Shown here: one piece after another, positions 51,981-61,783 of the stretch
Layout of the letters: each line of letters begins with the position of its first letter
How positions within the stretch are numbered: position 1 is the first letter of the stretch
NCBI RefSeq assembly: GCF_003569745.1
Contig: NZ_AP018498.1
Span: 3,263,001-3,327,000 of the forward strand
Source: Altererythrobacter sp. B11
Lineage (GTDB): Bacteria; Pseudomonadota; Alphaproteobacteria; Sphingomonadales; Sphingomonadaceae
Reading direction: 5' to 3'
Length of the DNA stretch: 64,000 bases
Notes under the pieces: generated by a model
What the model was told of the DNA's origin: nothing
Seen by the model: the letters and a program-made list of their open reading frames with translations, nothing else
The model's database searches: none
Program-made: the position numbers and the translations under genes

Positions 51981-52196
51981 ATGGACAGGAAAAAGGCCCT
52001 TATCCCGCTTTCGGCGTTTGGACTCGCACTGTTCGGTATGGCCGCCTCGCCCAGCGCGGCGCAGCCGGTCGATGCGGCGGACGACGTCGGATTATGGTTC
52101 CTTGGCGGCTTTGTCGTGGCGGAATCGATCCTCGTTGCCATTCTCACGAGCGACAACGACAATGAGGTTGAGAATCCCCCCATCAGCCCAGGGTAA
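51981..52196 (+). CDS. Small exported/membrane peptide at head of EPS cluster
   Basis: 71 aa. Signal-like N-terminus (MDRKKALIPLSAFGLALFGMAASPSAAQ) followed by a second hydrophobic stretch (GLWFLGGFVVAESILVAIL) and an acidic tail. CAGGAG about 6 nt upstream of the ATG. Not a known family; placed first in the exopolysaccharide gene run, so possibly an accessory membrane peptide. Confidence 0.65.
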   Translation: MDRKKALIPLSAFGLALFGMAASPSAAQPVDAADDVGLWFLGGFVVAESILVAILTSDNDNEVENPPISPG

Positions 52197-52327
52197 TCTC
52201 GAGCCCGTATCGCTGCGCAGGGGGGGGAGGCCCTCTAATTTGTCGCTATGTTCCGCGGGCAAAGTCTCGGGATCTGGCGCGCTCACGAGGCGACAATCTG
52301 AACTCGACGAAAGGTTTGGTAGAGGGC

Positions 52328-53041
52328 ATGCCGATTCCCGCTTCTAATTTGCGCAACGTCCGCATTGCGGTTCTGCCTCTTGCTGCCCTTTCGCTCGCAT
52401 CATGCTGGTCCACGCGCGGCGGCAATATCCCATATGACGTCGCAGATTTCGGAGCGCCCGATCCGATTTCCTCGACCACTCTCGACGAAAGTTACCAGAT
52501 CGCACCGCTCGACACGTTGAAAATCAACGTGTTCCAGGTCGAGGATCTTTCGGGCGAGTACGATGTTGACCTGACCGGCAACATCGCGATGCCCCTGATC
52601 GGCAATGTGAAGGCTGTGGATCTCACAACAGCCCAATTGCAGGAAGAGCTCGAGGAAAAACTCGAGGTGTCGTACCTGCGCAATCCGGACATCACAGTCG
52701 GAATAACGAAGTCGTCCGGGAGCAATATCACTGTCGAAGGCTCAGTCCGGCGGCCAGGCGTGTTCCCGGTCGCGGGCCGCTTGACCCTGATACAGGCAAT
52801 TGCGATGGCGCAAGGTCCCGATGATGCCGCCAATGAGCGTCGGGTCGCGATATTTCGGCGGATCGACGGGAAGCGCATGGCCGCGGCCTACGATCTGCTC
52901 AGCATTCGCCGAGACGAGGCAGAAGACCCCACAGTCTATCGTGGCGACATCATCGTGGTGGACGGCTCGGCTACCAAACGCGCGTGGCGTGACATGCTGC
53001 GGTCGATGCCTCTGCTCGGCGTCTTCAATCCCGTTCTGTAG
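52328..53041 (+). CDS. Wza-like polysaccharide export lipoprotein
   Basis: 237 aa from the ATG at 52328 (a TTG at 52316 is possible). Lipobox LAALSLASC. Poly_export domain with YQIAPLDTLKINVFQVEDLSG and GNIAMPLIGNVKA, then an SLBB-like region (VTVEGSVRRPGVFPVAG; the actual start is ITVEGSVRRPG). Forms the outer-membrane export channel for capsular or exopolysaccharide. Shorter than E. coli Wza, as is usual in sphingomonads. Its partner Wzc-like gene follows by 15 bp. Confidence 0.9.
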   Translation: MPIPASNLRNVRIAVLPLAALSLASCWSTRGGNIPYDVADFGAPDPISSTTLDESYQIAPLDTLKINVFQVEDLSGEYDVDLTGNIAMPLIGNVKAVDLTTAQLQEELEEKLEVSYLRNPDITVGITKSSGSNITVEGSVRRPGVFPVAGRLTLIQAIAMAQGPDDAANERRVAIFRRIDGKRMAAAYDLLSIRRDEAEDPTVYRGDIIVVDGSATKRAWRDMLRSMPLLGVFNPVL

Positions 53042-53056
53042 AGAAAACAGCGAGGC

Positions 53057-55276
53057 ATGATCCAGCAACCTGTTCCAGCCGGCGGCGGCTCGCTTCCGAT
53101 GCAGCAGAGCCGTCCCCTGATTCCTTCAGACGGGTTTCTGCCGGACTATGACGTCAAGCCCGAGGGGCTCGACTTGCCCGCGATGTTGCGCATTCTCTGG
53201 GAGAGGCGTCTTCTGGTTCTTGCCTTGACAGCGCTTGGGGTCGCGCTTGCACTGATCTACTCGCTACTGCAGACCCCTCTGTACAAGTCTACCGCCACGC
53301 TCGAACTGAACCCGCCGGCGGTTCCGATCCTCGGAAGCGGAGGACAGGACGAGCAAAGCCCGGTCGTGCCCACCACGGATGCGAGCTTTCTTGCGACGCA
53401 ATACGGATTGCTCAAGAGCAAGTCCTTGGCGGAGCATGTCGTCCAGGACCTCGACCTCATGCGAGGACAGACGCTCGATGGCGAGCGCGACGCCGAGGCA
53501 AGATTCAAGGCGCTCTCGAGCGGTCTCGCCGCCCAGCTTGAGGTCGAGCCTATTCCGTCGAGTCGTCTCGTCAAGCTGACGTACACGTCGGCGAACCCGC
53601 GCTCAGCGGCAAACATTGTCAACGGCTTCGCCAATGCTTTCATCACATCGACGCTCGAGCGGCGTTTTGCGGCGACGGAGAAAGCTCGGGACTTCCTTCA
53701 AACCCGCCTTAAGACGGTACGAAACAATCTTGACGCGTCCGAGAAGAAGCTGGTCGCTTATGCCCAGGCCAACGGCATCATCACCACGGGTAGTGCGGGC
53801 GACACGTCAGACACCTCGACCAGCTTGCAGGGCGCATCCCTCGCAGCTTTGAACACCGCCCTCGCGGATGCGACGCAGCGCAGGATCGCCGCGGAACAAC
53901 GCTATCGCAACTTGGCGAACATCGGATCAACTGCCGAGGTAAGCGAGCGGACCGCGGGGTTGCGGGCGGAGAAGGCCAAACTCGAGGCCGAATATCGTGA
54001 GAAGTCGACCTTCATGAAGGACGACTTTCCCGAGATGGTCCGCGTCAGGACGCGGATCGATGCGCTTACCCAGGCTATTAGCGCGGAATCCGGCAACGTG
54101 TCCGGCAGCAGGGCGACCACGCTGCGCGCCGAGTACCAGGCGGCGATGAAGGAAGAAAGCTCCCTCCGCGGACAGGTTAGCGCGCTGAAAAGCTCCGTCA
54201 TGGACCTTCGGGAGCGGTCGATCCAATACAACATTTTGCAGCGCGAACTCGATACCAACCGCACGCTCTATGGCGCTCTACTCGAACGCTACAACCAGAT
54301 CGGCGTCGCCGGAGGGATCGAGACGCCCCAAGCTTCGATCGTCGACCCGGGCGAAGCGCCCAACTCGCCCTCGTCACCCAACATCCCGATCAACATGCTT
54401 GTGGGCGTTCTCGCCGGCCTGGCACTCGGCGGCGGTCTAGCCTTTCTGCTCCATTATATCACCGATCGCATCTCTAGCCCGGAGGATGTGCGCGAAAAGC
54501 TAAGGTTGCCGCCGATCGGCGTCATTCCGAAGCTAAAGCGCAAGGAAAAGCTATCCGAAATGCTCGCCGACCGAAAATCGGCGATTTCCGAGGCCTATGC
54601 ATCGCTCGCTACCACGCTGCAGTTCACCACCAGCGACGGCCTGCCGCGAACGCTCCTGGTCACCAGCACGATCGCAGAGGAAGGCAAGTCAACGACAAGC
54701 TTCGTATTGGCCCGCCAGCTCGCTCAGAACGGTATCCGCACCCTGCTCATGGATGTCGATCTGCGAAAACCGTCATTCGTCATCGAGGAAAGCAGCGACA
54801 TCGGGTTCTCGCAGATCGTCGTCGACAAGAGTGAGCTCCGACGACACATCCTCCCCACCGCCGAGGAGAACCTGTGGCTGATGCCGAGCGGCCCGATACC
54901 CCCCAACCCGGTTCAGGTATTAAATTCGGACAGTGCGGCGAGGGTAATCCGCCAAGCCAAGGAACTGTTCGACTGCGTGATCATTGACGCCCCGCCCGCG
55001 TACGGCTTTGCGGACGCTTCGTTGCTCGCGGCGAGGTGCGACGCTGTTCTGATCGTCGTCGAAAGCGGCAAGACCCGACGGCGACCGGCCGTTGAAGCCA
55101 TTCGCCGTTTGCGGGCGGCAGGCGCGCTCATCGTAGGCGTGGCGTTGACCAAATATCGCTTTGATACCACCGAATACGGCTACAAGTATTATAAGAGCTA
55201 CGGCGAAGGCGCTCCGCGCCTGAAGCCTCATGAACTCGCGGTCGGGCTGATGGACCGCCCCCAACCTGAAGCCTGA
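53057..55276 (+). CDS. Wzc-like chain-length regulator with tyrosine-kinase domain
   Basis: 739 aa. Wzz domain with membrane helices near residues 52-72 and 450-470, a long periplasmic coiled-coil between (TRLKTVRNNLDASEKKLVAY), then a cytoplasmic BY-kinase domain. Walker A reads STIAEEGKSTTS (the usual Pro-Gly before Glu-Gly-Lys-Ser is replaced by Glu), Walker A' LLMDVDLRKPS, Walker B CVIIDAPPA. The tail has a tyrosine cluster YGYKYYKSYGE, the autophosphorylation site type. Controls polymer length and export. Confidence 0.92.
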   Translation: MIQQPVPAGGGSLPMQQSRPLIPSDGFLPDYDVKPEGLDLPAMLRILWERRLLVLALTALGVALALIYSLLQTPLYKSTATLELNPPAVPILGSGGQDEQSPVVPTTDASFLATQYGLLKSKSLAEHVVQDLDLMRGQTLDGERDAEARFKALSSGLAAQLEVEPIPSSRLVKLTYTSANPRSAANIVNGFANAFITSTLERRFAATEKARDFLQTRLKTVRNNLDASEKKLVAYAQANGIITTGSAGDTSDTSTSLQGASLAALNTALADATQRRIAAEQRYRNLANIGSTAEVSERTAGLRAEKAKLEAEYREKSTFMKDDFPEMVRVRTRIDALTQAISAESGNVSGSRATTLRAEYQAAMKEESSLRGQVSALKSSVMDLRERSIQYNILQRELDTNRTLYGALLERYNQIGVAGGIETPQASIVDPGEAPNSPSSPNIPINMLVGVLAGLALGGGLAFLLHYITDRISSPEDVREKLRLPPIGVIPKLKRKEKLSEMLADRKSAISEAYASLATTLQFTTSDGLPRTLLVTSTIAEEGKSTTSFVLARQLAQNGIRTLLMDVDLRKPSFVIEESSDIGFSQIVVDKSELRRHILPTAEENLWLMPSGPIPPNPVQVLNSDSAARVIRQAKELFDCVIIDAPPAYGFADASLLAARCDAVLIVVESGKTRRRPAVEAIRRLRAAGALIVGVALTKYRFDTTEYGYKYYKSYGEGAPRLKPHELAVGLMDRPQPEA

Positions 55277-55281
55277 CAGCA

Positions 55282-56487
55282 GTGGCTGGCGCAGTGCGCC
55301 CTTCCAGACTGCGCCTCGCAGGGCTGAGCGCAATGGTCGTGGCACTCCTGCTGCTGGTCATACTCACCGCCAGTTGGAACCGCGGTATCCCGACTGCAGG
55401 CCGCCCCCTCCTCGCCACCTTTCCTGAAGACCCTGCGCGCGAATTCGAGCATGCTTTGGACGATATGCGGCGGACGCAGGGCCGGAGCGTGCCTCGCAGC
55501 CTGCCCGCGATAGAACGGGCCGCGCGGCTCGATACCCTGAGCGCTTCGCCTCTCTTTCTCGAAAGTCTTTCCCGGATACTCGTCGGTGAGCAGGCCGAGG
55601 TACGCGTTCTGGAAGCGGCGCGGCGAAGAAATCCACGTTTCCCTGAACCGCGCCTGCTCCTGCTTGATATCTACGCCCGATCCGGGCGCACCGAAGATGC
55701 GGTGATGGAGGCCCAGACGCTCCTACGACTGATGCCGCGCAACCGAGATCTTATCGTGCGGCTCATTGCGGGCCTGGCCGGGAGGCCGCACGGCGCGGAA
55801 GCGCTGGAGAGCGCCTTGCCGCGGAGCGAGGCGCGCGGCGCGGTGATGCTGCGGCTCGAGCAGACCGGCGAGGATGTGGCGCTGCTGCAGCGTCTAGCAT
55901 TGGCTATGCGCGGAATCGGCGAGGATCCAGACGAACGGAAATGGATCACATCGCTTGTCGAGCGCGTGGCGGAGCGCGGGGAGCCAGCCGTCGCGCGCGC
56001 CTTATGGGCCGACCTTTACGGTGTCGATCGCGCCACCGTGGGGCTTGAGCTCACCAACGCTGGGTTCGACCGAGATGATACGCGCCCGCCGTTCGACTGG
56101 CGCCTGGCGGGAGGGCGCGCGGGTGTCGCAGAGATCCGGAACGGCATGCTCAACGTGCTCTACTACGGTCGAACCAACGCAGTGTTCGCGCGCCAAATGC
56201 TGGCGCTGCCCCCAGGGCGGTACGTGCTGGGAACTGAGGTTGCGCCTTCCCCCCAGATCGGCACGCCCGGCAGTCTTGCCTGGCGGCTAATCTGCCAAGG
56301 TGAGAAAAACGCCAAGCATCTTGTGAATCTGGCGCTCGGTGGACAAGCGCAGCCGTCGCCGCAGGAGTTTACGGTGCCGCCGACGGGGTGCGCAGAGCAG
56401 GTCCTCGAACTCGCTGCCCGACCGACCAAAACCCAGGATCTACAGTCCGCGCAGATTAGCCAGGTCAATATCGAGCGCGCACCATGA
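55282..56487 (+). CDS. TPR-like membrane-anchored protein of EPS cluster
   Basis: 401 aa from GTG at 55282 (5 nt after the previous stop); ATG at 55333 is an alternative. One N-terminal membrane segment (LSAMVVALLLLVILTASW), then helical TPR-like repeats (about 60-200), then a beta-rich domain from residue 270 (FDWRLAGGRAGVAEIRNG, LPPGRYVLGTEV). Unknown function; found between the chain-length regulator and the ligase, so probably periplasmic and involved in polymer assembly or export. Confidence 0.7.
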   Translation: MAGAVRPSRLRLAGLSAMVVALLLLVILTASWNRGIPTAGRPLLATFPEDPAREFEHALDDMRRTQGRSVPRSLPAIERAARLDTLSASPLFLESLSRILVGEQAEVRVLEAARRRNPRFPEPRLLLLDIYARSGRTEDAVMEAQTLLRLMPRNRDLIVRLIAGLAGRPHGAEALESALPRSEARGAVMLRLEQTGEDVALLQRLALAMRGIGEDPDERKWITSLVERVAERGEPAVARALWADLYGVDRATVGLELTNAGFDRDDTRPPFDWRLAGGRAGVAEIRNGMLNVLYYGRTNAVFARQMLALPPGRYVLGTEVAPSPQIGTPGSLAWRLICQGEKNAKHLVNLALGGQAQPSPQEFTVPPTGCAEQVLELAARPTKTQDLQSAQISQVNIERAP

Positions 56488-57830
56488 CTATGAAAATGCT
56501 GTCGTGGGTGCTTCCGTTATATCTTGTATTGTGTTTGGTGTTGGGCGGAGCGAGCGCTGACGGATATGTCGCCAACGCATTGCTCCAGATATTGGCTATC
56601 GGCCTTCTCACCTTCGCCTTCCTGAGCAAACCGTACCCCGCCGTGACGAGGAGTGAACGCCACCTCTACCTCGTGGTGGCAGGCTGTATTCTGGTGGTCG
56701 GGCTGCAATTCGTCCCACTCCCGCGTGGCGTTTGGCAAGCGTTACCGGGACGTGCGCGCCTGCTCGAAGGTCTCGACGCCGCCGGCATCGCTTTTCCCGG
56801 CGGCTTCGCGTCTCTAATTCCGCACGAGAGTGCCAAGTCGGCGGCCTGGTTGCTTCCATCTCTCGCCATGCTGGTTACGATGACCCGCGCGAGAGCGTTC
56901 TATTCGCCAGGAAATCTCGCGCTGGCCTTGGTCGCGGTGATGTGCCTCGGGGTCGTTGTGGGTGCAGCGCAGCGAATTTCCGGGGATTACTCAGCCCTCT
57001 ATTTCTATCACTTCACCAACCGCGGATCGGCTGTGGGTTTCTTCGCCAATGCGAACCACATGGCGAGTTTGCTGCTGACCACGATCCCCTTCCAGGCGGC
57101 GTTGGCCCGACAAGCCCTTGATAAGCAATCTGGCGAGCGACTCGCGCCGATGCTCTTGGTGCTTGCCGGTCTCGCCCTCACAATAGTGGGGGTGGGCGTG
57201 GTCGGCTCCATCGCGGGGTACGTTCTAATGATCCCGGTGACTGCCGCCAGCGCGCTGATCCTATGGCGAGGTTCTCATGCCCGGCTCGGTGCCTTGCTTC
57301 TGCTTATCGCCCTGGTCGTGACCACGGCGATATTGGCATCCGGTACCGGCCTCATGTGGGTTGATCGCGCGAGCGGCCTGAGTGCCGGCTCGCGCGCCGT
57401 CATCTTCGGGCGGACTTGGCAGGCCATCCTCGATTACTGGCCAGCAGGGTCCGGGCTCGGCACCTTTGCCGAAGCCTACCCATCGTACGAAGACCCGCTT
57501 GCCGTGACCCGCACCTACATCAACCACGCGCACAATGATTATCTAGAGCTGCTGCTGGAGACAGGCGCGCTCGGTGTGATCGCCTTCGCCGCGTTCCTCG
57601 CCTGGTGGACGATCCAGACGATCCGCATCTGGACGCGCAGCGATGCATCTCCCTTCGCCAAGGCTGCAGTAATCGCATCTGCCACGCTTCTGCTCCATTC
57701 GCTGGTCGACTATCCGTTGCGGACAGTGGCGCTCGGTGCCGTGTTTTCCGCGTGCCTCGCTCTCATGGCGTCGCCAAACAGCACACGAAAGGCGTGGTTT
57801 AGAGGCGAGAAAGCTGGATACGGCGAATGA
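56484..57830 (+). CDS. O-antigen ligase / polymerase family membrane protein
   Basis: 448 aa with about twelve membrane helices and the Wzy_C-type signature in the large loop (INHAHNDYLELLLETGALG near residues 345-365), preceded by FFANANHMASLLLTTIP. Ligates or polymerises polysaccharide repeat units on the periplasmic side. Its ATG overlaps the previous stop (ATGA). Confidence 0.88.
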   Translation: MTMKMLSWVLPLYLVLCLVLGGASADGYVANALLQILAIGLLTFAFLSKPYPAVTRSERHLYLVVAGCILVVGLQFVPLPRGVWQALPGRARLLEGLDAAGIAFPGGFASLIPHESAKSAAWLLPSLAMLVTMTRARAFYSPGNLALALVAVMCLGVVVGAAQRISGDYSALYFYHFTNRGSAVGFFANANHMASLLLTTIPFQAALARQALDKQSGERLAPMLLVLAGLALTIVGVGVVGSIAGYVLMIPVTAASALILWRGSHARLGALLLLIALVVTTAILASGTGLMWVDRASGLSAGSRAVIFGRTWQAILDYWPAGSGLGTFAEAYPSYEDPLAVTRTYINHAHNDYLELLLETGALGVIAFAAFLAWWTIQTIRIWTRSDASPFAKAAVIASATLLLHSLVDYPLRTVALGAVFSACLALMASPNSTRKAWFRGEKAGYGE

Positions 57831-57837
57831 CCATACG

Positions 57838-58200
57838 ATGTTGATAGCCGAGTTCGACAGCTGGTGGGGGCACTACAAGACCCTTATCGAGCACTCGATA
57901 GGATTCAGCCACGATGCGCTCCACGTGCTGGTGGGACCGTGCATCCAGGTAGCAACAGCCGCCATCCTGCGAACCTCTCTACGCAGTCCCTTGCCCTGGT
58001 TTGCGGTGTTGATCCTCGAACTGGCGAACGAGGCGCACGACCTTCGAGTCGAGCGCTGGCCCAGCTGGCAAATGCAGTGGGGTGAAAGCGCGAAGGACCT
58101 GCTCCTCACTCTCGCCCTCCCCACCCTCCTATTTGTGATTGCGCGCGTGGCGCCGGGGATACTCGCGCCTGTGCCGAAGGCCTCTCGGAAGCGGAAGTGA
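57838..58200 (+). CDS. Small membrane protein, end of EPS plus-strand run
   Basis: 120 aa from the ATG at 57838, 7 nt after the ligase stop. Three hydrophobic stretches (HVLVGPCIQVATAAILRT, PLPWFAVLILELANEA, LLTLALPTLLFVIARV) and a basic tail. VanZ-like length but no diagnostic motif. Function unknown. Confidence 0.6.
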   Translation: MLIAEFDSWWGHYKTLIEHSIGFSHDALHVLVGPCIQVATAAILRTSLRSPLPWFAVLILELANEAHDLRVERWPSWQMQWGESAKDLLLTLALPTLLFVIARVAPGILAPVPKASRKRK

Positions 58201-58213
58201 TTGAAATCTAAAA

Positions 58214-58232
58214 GAGCGGGAAGTATCCGCTC
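58214..58232 (-). terminator. Terminator-like hairpin for minus-strand glycosyltransferase run
   Basis: GAGCGG (58214-58219) pairs with CCGCTC (58227-58232). Read on the minus strand, TTTT follows (58213-58210). It closes the minus-strand cluster and also lies just after the plus-strand cluster. Confidence 0.5.
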
Positions 58233-58282
58233 CGGTGTGAGCCATGCAGGCCTGGCTGAACCGACCCTATGTGAAGGTTATC

Positions 58283-58432
58283 TCATCGCAATAGCGGCAA
58301 TTGGATCCGTGATCTCCAGTTCTCCACGCGCGGAGATTTGCCTGCGTATTCGATCGCACGTTCCTCATAGCAGTTAAGTCCCGGCACAGCATAGTTGGCG
58401 GCCACCGGCCAAGACAATGCCGGATGGTTCAT
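58283..58432 (-). CDS. Possible 49-aa protein after glycosyltransferase
   Basis: ATG at 58432, 8 nt past the glycosyltransferase stop, with GGAAG near it. The peptide begins MNHPALSWPVAANYAVPG and ends WRSRIQLPLLR. It ends about 50 nt before the terminator-like hairpin. No homologue recognised; could be chance. Confidence 0.3.
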   Translation of the reverse strand: MNHPALSWPVAANYAVPGLNCYEERAIEYAGKSPRVENWRSRIQLPLLR

Positions 58433-58440
58433 GGGTCTTC

Positions 58441-59640
58441 CTATCCTTGTCGCCTCGTGGGTCCGCACCGACGTGGAGCAACGCTCGCCCGCCGATTTGA
58501 AAGAAGCGGGAGCAGCTCACCGTAGACCTCCAGCGTACGCTCAAAGACGACCTCATCGCTGAACTCCGCTGCGGCTTTTCGCCGAGCAGCGTCTCCGAGT
58601 GTGCGTCGTAAGTCCGGGTCTCGCAGTCGCAGAATCGCGGAGGAAAGTGCGATGGAGTCCCGCGGGCGCACCAGAAGACCTGTTTTCTCATGTTCCACGA
58701 TTTCGCGGCAGCCCGGCATGTCGGTTGCTACGAGGGCACAGCCCGATGCCGCCGCCTCGAGCAGGCTCTTGGGCAGGCCTTCGCCATAATAGCTCGGTAA
58801 CACCACGACATCGACCGATCCAAGCAAGGACGCCATGTCATCGACGTGCCCCAACCAGGTGAACAGGCCATCTTCCTGCCATGTGCTCATGCTGCCGGCA
58901 TCCACCGAGTTTGGATTGCCCGGATCGATCTCACCGGCGAGCAAGAAGCGCACGGTATGCCCGTCTGCCCGAAGTTTGCGCGCGGCGTCGGCATACTCCG
59001 ATATGCCCTTCTGCCACAGCAGGCGCGCTGCGAGGAGGACGGTCATGGCATCGCCCTCGGTTCTCCGGGTGGGCGGACGGAACCTCCTGCAATCGACACC
59101 TGACCCCCGGATGATCCGGACGCTGCGATTGTCGACAAGGTGTTGTTCGCCAAACACGGCGGCATCATCGACGTTCTGTACGATGAGACGAAAGTTCTTA
59201 CCGCTCATGGATGCTTTTAGGAGAAGGCGCACGAATGGTCGCAGCGCTCGCGCGCCGACCGTATTGCCACTGAACACATATCCCAGCCCGGTGACGGCCC
59301 CTACGCGCCCCGTCACTCCACTCACACGGCCAGCAAGCGATCCGTAAATCGCGCACTTGATTGTGAAGCCGTGGATGAGATCTACCCTCTCGTGTCGGAG
59401 GACCTTCGCGAGACGTGCGACGAGCGCGAGTTCCCTCCACGGGAGCAGGCTTCGCCGCTGAAGGGCAATGTGCTCGCAGCGGAATCCAAGAGCCGTCAAG
59501 CGGTCGGCATATCGCCCTGGCGGCGTTAGCAGCAAGATTTCGAAGCCCCTTAGCCTGAGCTTCTCGATAAAATTGAGACGAAAATTGTAAACATACCAAG
59601 CGGAATTGGCAAAGACGGCGATCTTCGGCCTCTCATCCAT
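58441..59640 (-). CDS. Family 4-type glycosyltransferase
   Basis: 399 aa, GT-B fold. The N-terminal domain starts IAVFANSAWYVYNFRLNFIE. The C-terminal donor-binding region has LLAARLLWQKGISEYADA and PSYYGEGLPKSLLEAAASGCALVATDMPGCREIV, with the E-x7-E element of GT4. Transfers a sugar from a nucleotide donor to a lipid-linked intermediate. Overlaps the end of the EpsG-like gene by 8 bp. Confidence 0.9.
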   Translation of the reverse strand: MDERPKIAVFANSAWYVYNFRLNFIEKLRLRGFEILLLTPPGRYADRLTALGFRCEHIALQRRSLLPWRELALVARLAKVLRHERVDLIHGFTIKCAIYGSLAGRVSGVTGRVGAVTGLGYVFSGNTVGARALRPFVRLLLKASMSGKNFRLIVQNVDDAAVFGEQHLVDNRSVRIIRGSGVDCRRFRPPTRRTEGDAMTVLLAARLLWQKGISEYADAARKLRADGHTVRFLLAGEIDPGNPNSVDAGSMSTWQEDGLFTWLGHVDDMASLLGSVDVVVLPSYYGEGLPKSLLEAAASGCALVATDMPGCREIVEHEKTGLLVRPRDSIALSSAILRLRDPDLRRTLGDAARRKAAAEFSDEVVFERTLEVYGELLPLLSNRRASVAPRRCGPTRRQG

Positions 59641-60703
59641 AGAGATAGTTCTCGCTTACCGGAGCGCCGAACAACCACGTTCTATAGGGGAGGTAGCATT
59701 GGTTAAAGTGACTCGATAGAATGATCCAAACACCCAGAAAAGAACCCAAGATCAAATGAATCCCGAGGGTAACGATCTCACCTGACCGAATTAAATATCT
59801 GACCCGGGCGAACATCATCGCCTGCAACGGAATAAGATAGTAGGCAAATCGATCGCCGATAACACTCGATTGCAACGCGAGTGGCAACGGTATGAGCATG
59901 AGCAGAGAACCGAGATAAATGAGCTTGTAGTCTTCCGGGAATCGCTCTTCCCAAATCAGGCGGAGAAACAACAAGAAGCCAACGGAAGCGAAGGCCAAGA
60001 GCGCAATTCGAAACAGCGCGCCGGCCGCGTCAACATCTCGGACGATGTAGCGATCGACTGCCACCTCTGCCACATCGCTGGTGACCAGGAGGTAGAGACC
60101 CGGCAGCGCGAGAAGGCTGGCGAGCAGGACATTCCGCAAGCTTAGTCGACCCGGCATAAGGGGTGTCAGAAGCAGAAATGCAAGCGCACTGCTATGGAAA
60201 CCGGAAGCGAGCAGGACGAGCCCACCGAACAGGATCGGGCGCTTTTGCTGAAACGCAATAAATGCGAAGCAAATGATTCCCACCGCGAGCCCTTGTCGCA
60301 CCTGCGTGATGCCTACGTTGATGATCAGCACCGGGAAGCAGAACGCCAGAAAGTGCAGCCTATCCGGTTGCCGCCTCGCCAGAGCATGCAGGCCCAGGAA
60401 GAGCACTCCCGCGGGCACAATGTTCATCCAGTAGTAGGGGAGACCAAGCTTCTGCTGTGACTTCAGCAAAAGCCACCACAGCGGCTCGCGGCCGGTACTA
60501 GGCAAGCTGTATTCGAGTTGAAGCCCGGCAAGATTGAACTGGTTGCTGTAACCGTACCAGTCGCAACCGACTTCGAAGCGAAACGCCACGAAGACGCTAA
60601 GAAGAATGAGCGCAACGAGATAGCCGCCCCTGTCAGCGGGTGCTTTTCCGCCAGCGGCAAAAGCCAGACCGGCCAGCGCAACATAGATGAAGAGATATAA
60701 CAT
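59633..60703 (-). CDS. EpsG-like polysaccharide polymerase
   Basis: 356 aa, about nine or ten membrane helices. EpsG family cues are FRFEVGCDWYGYSNQF near residue 45 and GITQVRQGLAVGIICFAFI near residue 145. Probably polymerises repeat units in the periplasm (Wzy role) while the protein at 56484 acts as ligase or a second polymerase. Confidence 0.85.
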   Translation of the reverse strand: MLYLFIYVALAGLAFAAGGKAPADRGGYLVALILLSVFVAFRFEVGCDWYGYSNQFNLAGLQLEYSLPSTGREPLWWLLLKSQQKLGLPYYWMNIVPAGVLFLGLHALARRQPDRLHFLAFCFPVLIINVGITQVRQGLAVGIICFAFIAFQQKRPILFGGLVLLASGFHSSALAFLLLTPLMPGRLSLRNVLLASLLALPGLYLLVTSDVAEVAVDRYIVRDVDAAGALFRIALLAFASVGFLLFLRLIWEERFPEDYKLIYLGSLLMLIPLPLALQSSVIGDRFAYYLIPLQAMMFARVRYLIRSGEIVTLGIHLILGSFLGVWIILSSHFNQCYLPYRTWLFGAPVSENYLYG

Positions 60704-60715
60704 AGGACCGGGGCG

Positions 60716-61783
60716 CTAACGCCGCGCCGCCTCCAGCGCATCGGCGATCTTGGTCACTTGGGCATCGAGAGAAAACTCCTTTGCGACCATGATCCGACCC
60801 GCCTCACCCATGCGTTCTCGCAGGGTGGAATCGGAGAGCAGACGTGTCAGATAATGCTCCCATTCACACTCGCTGCTCGCAAGGAACCCGTTGATCCCAT
60901 GCCGCACGATCTGGCTGTTTACGCCGACAGGGGAGGCCACGACTGGCACCCCGCAGGCCATGTACTGGATGAGCTTGTAGCCGCATTTGCCGCGCGACCA
61001 GGGCGTGTCGTCCAACGGCATTATACCAATGTCCATGGATCGTATGCGGTCTACCTCGGTCGCCTCGCTCCATTCAGCGATCGCGAGGCGTGGATGAGTA
61101 GCCCAACCGTTGCCGGCGCCGACCGCGAGAAGTTCTGCATTCCCGCTTTCGGCCGCACGCAGGAAACAATCGCGCAGAGGCTCCATGTAGGACGCCCATG
61201 TGCCGGGTGTTCCGATCCAGCCAATCTTGGGCCGCTCCGCGGACAAGGTCCTGCCTTCCCCCGCGTATCTGCCGTAGTCGACGACGGTGGGGACAACTCT
61301 GACCGCACGCGCGCCAGCTGCTTCCGCGCGGGCAGCCAGATAGGCATTACCCGCCACCACCAACGCTGATGCAGCCATGATCTTGTCGATCTTTTTGCCA
61401 AGTGCCGCACGGACCACCCCGTTCCTGTGCTGATCGTACCTGTGGAAGATGGCATCGTCATAGTCGGTCACAATCGGCACCTTGCCGCCGAACAATGCTC
61501 GCTCAATTATCCACGGGAGCCAGGGAAGCGCCTCCTTCTCAAGCCAGATCACATCGTAATCCTGGGTTGAGCGAAGCTGCGACACCCGGCGCACAAGCGC
61601 ATGCGCCACAGAGATGCCGGTCGCTCGGCCGGAATAAAGGCGCTCAAGATAACGATCGTCGAAGAAGGGCGCGACTTCCACCTTGACGCCGCGCTTCGCG
61701 AGCGCAGGAAGGTACTGCATCGTCCTCAGCCTGCTCGAGGCCCCCAATCGATCATATCGGGATAGCAGAAGTACTTTCGTCAC
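60716..61783 (-). CDS. Glycosyltransferase (GT4-like)
   Basis: 355 aa; start set at GTG 61783, overlapping the upstream gene's stop (GTGA), rather than the longer frame from 61879. Motifs: VLLLSRYDRLGASSRLRTMQ at the N-terminus, KIGWIGTPGTWASYMEPL and GKCGYKLIQYMACGVPVVASPVG in the donor domain. Part of the EPS assembly cluster. Confidence 0.85.
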   Translation of the reverse strand: MTKVLLLSRYDRLGASSRLRTMQYLPALAKRGVKVEVAPFFDDRYLERLYSGRATGISVAHALVRRVSQLRSTQDYDVIWLEKEALPWLPWIIERALFGGKVPIVTDYDDAIFHRYDQHRNGVVRAALGKKIDKIMAASALVVAGNAYLAARAEAAGARAVRVVPTVVDYGRYAGEGRTLSAERPKIGWIGTPGTWASYMEPLRDCFLRAAESGNAELLAVGAGNGWATHPRLAIAEWSEATEVDRIRSMDIGIMPLDDTPWSRGKCGYKLIQYMACGVPVVASPVGVNSQIVRHGINGFLASSECEWEHYLTRLLSDSTLRERMGEAGRIMVAKEFSLDAQVTKIADALEAARR

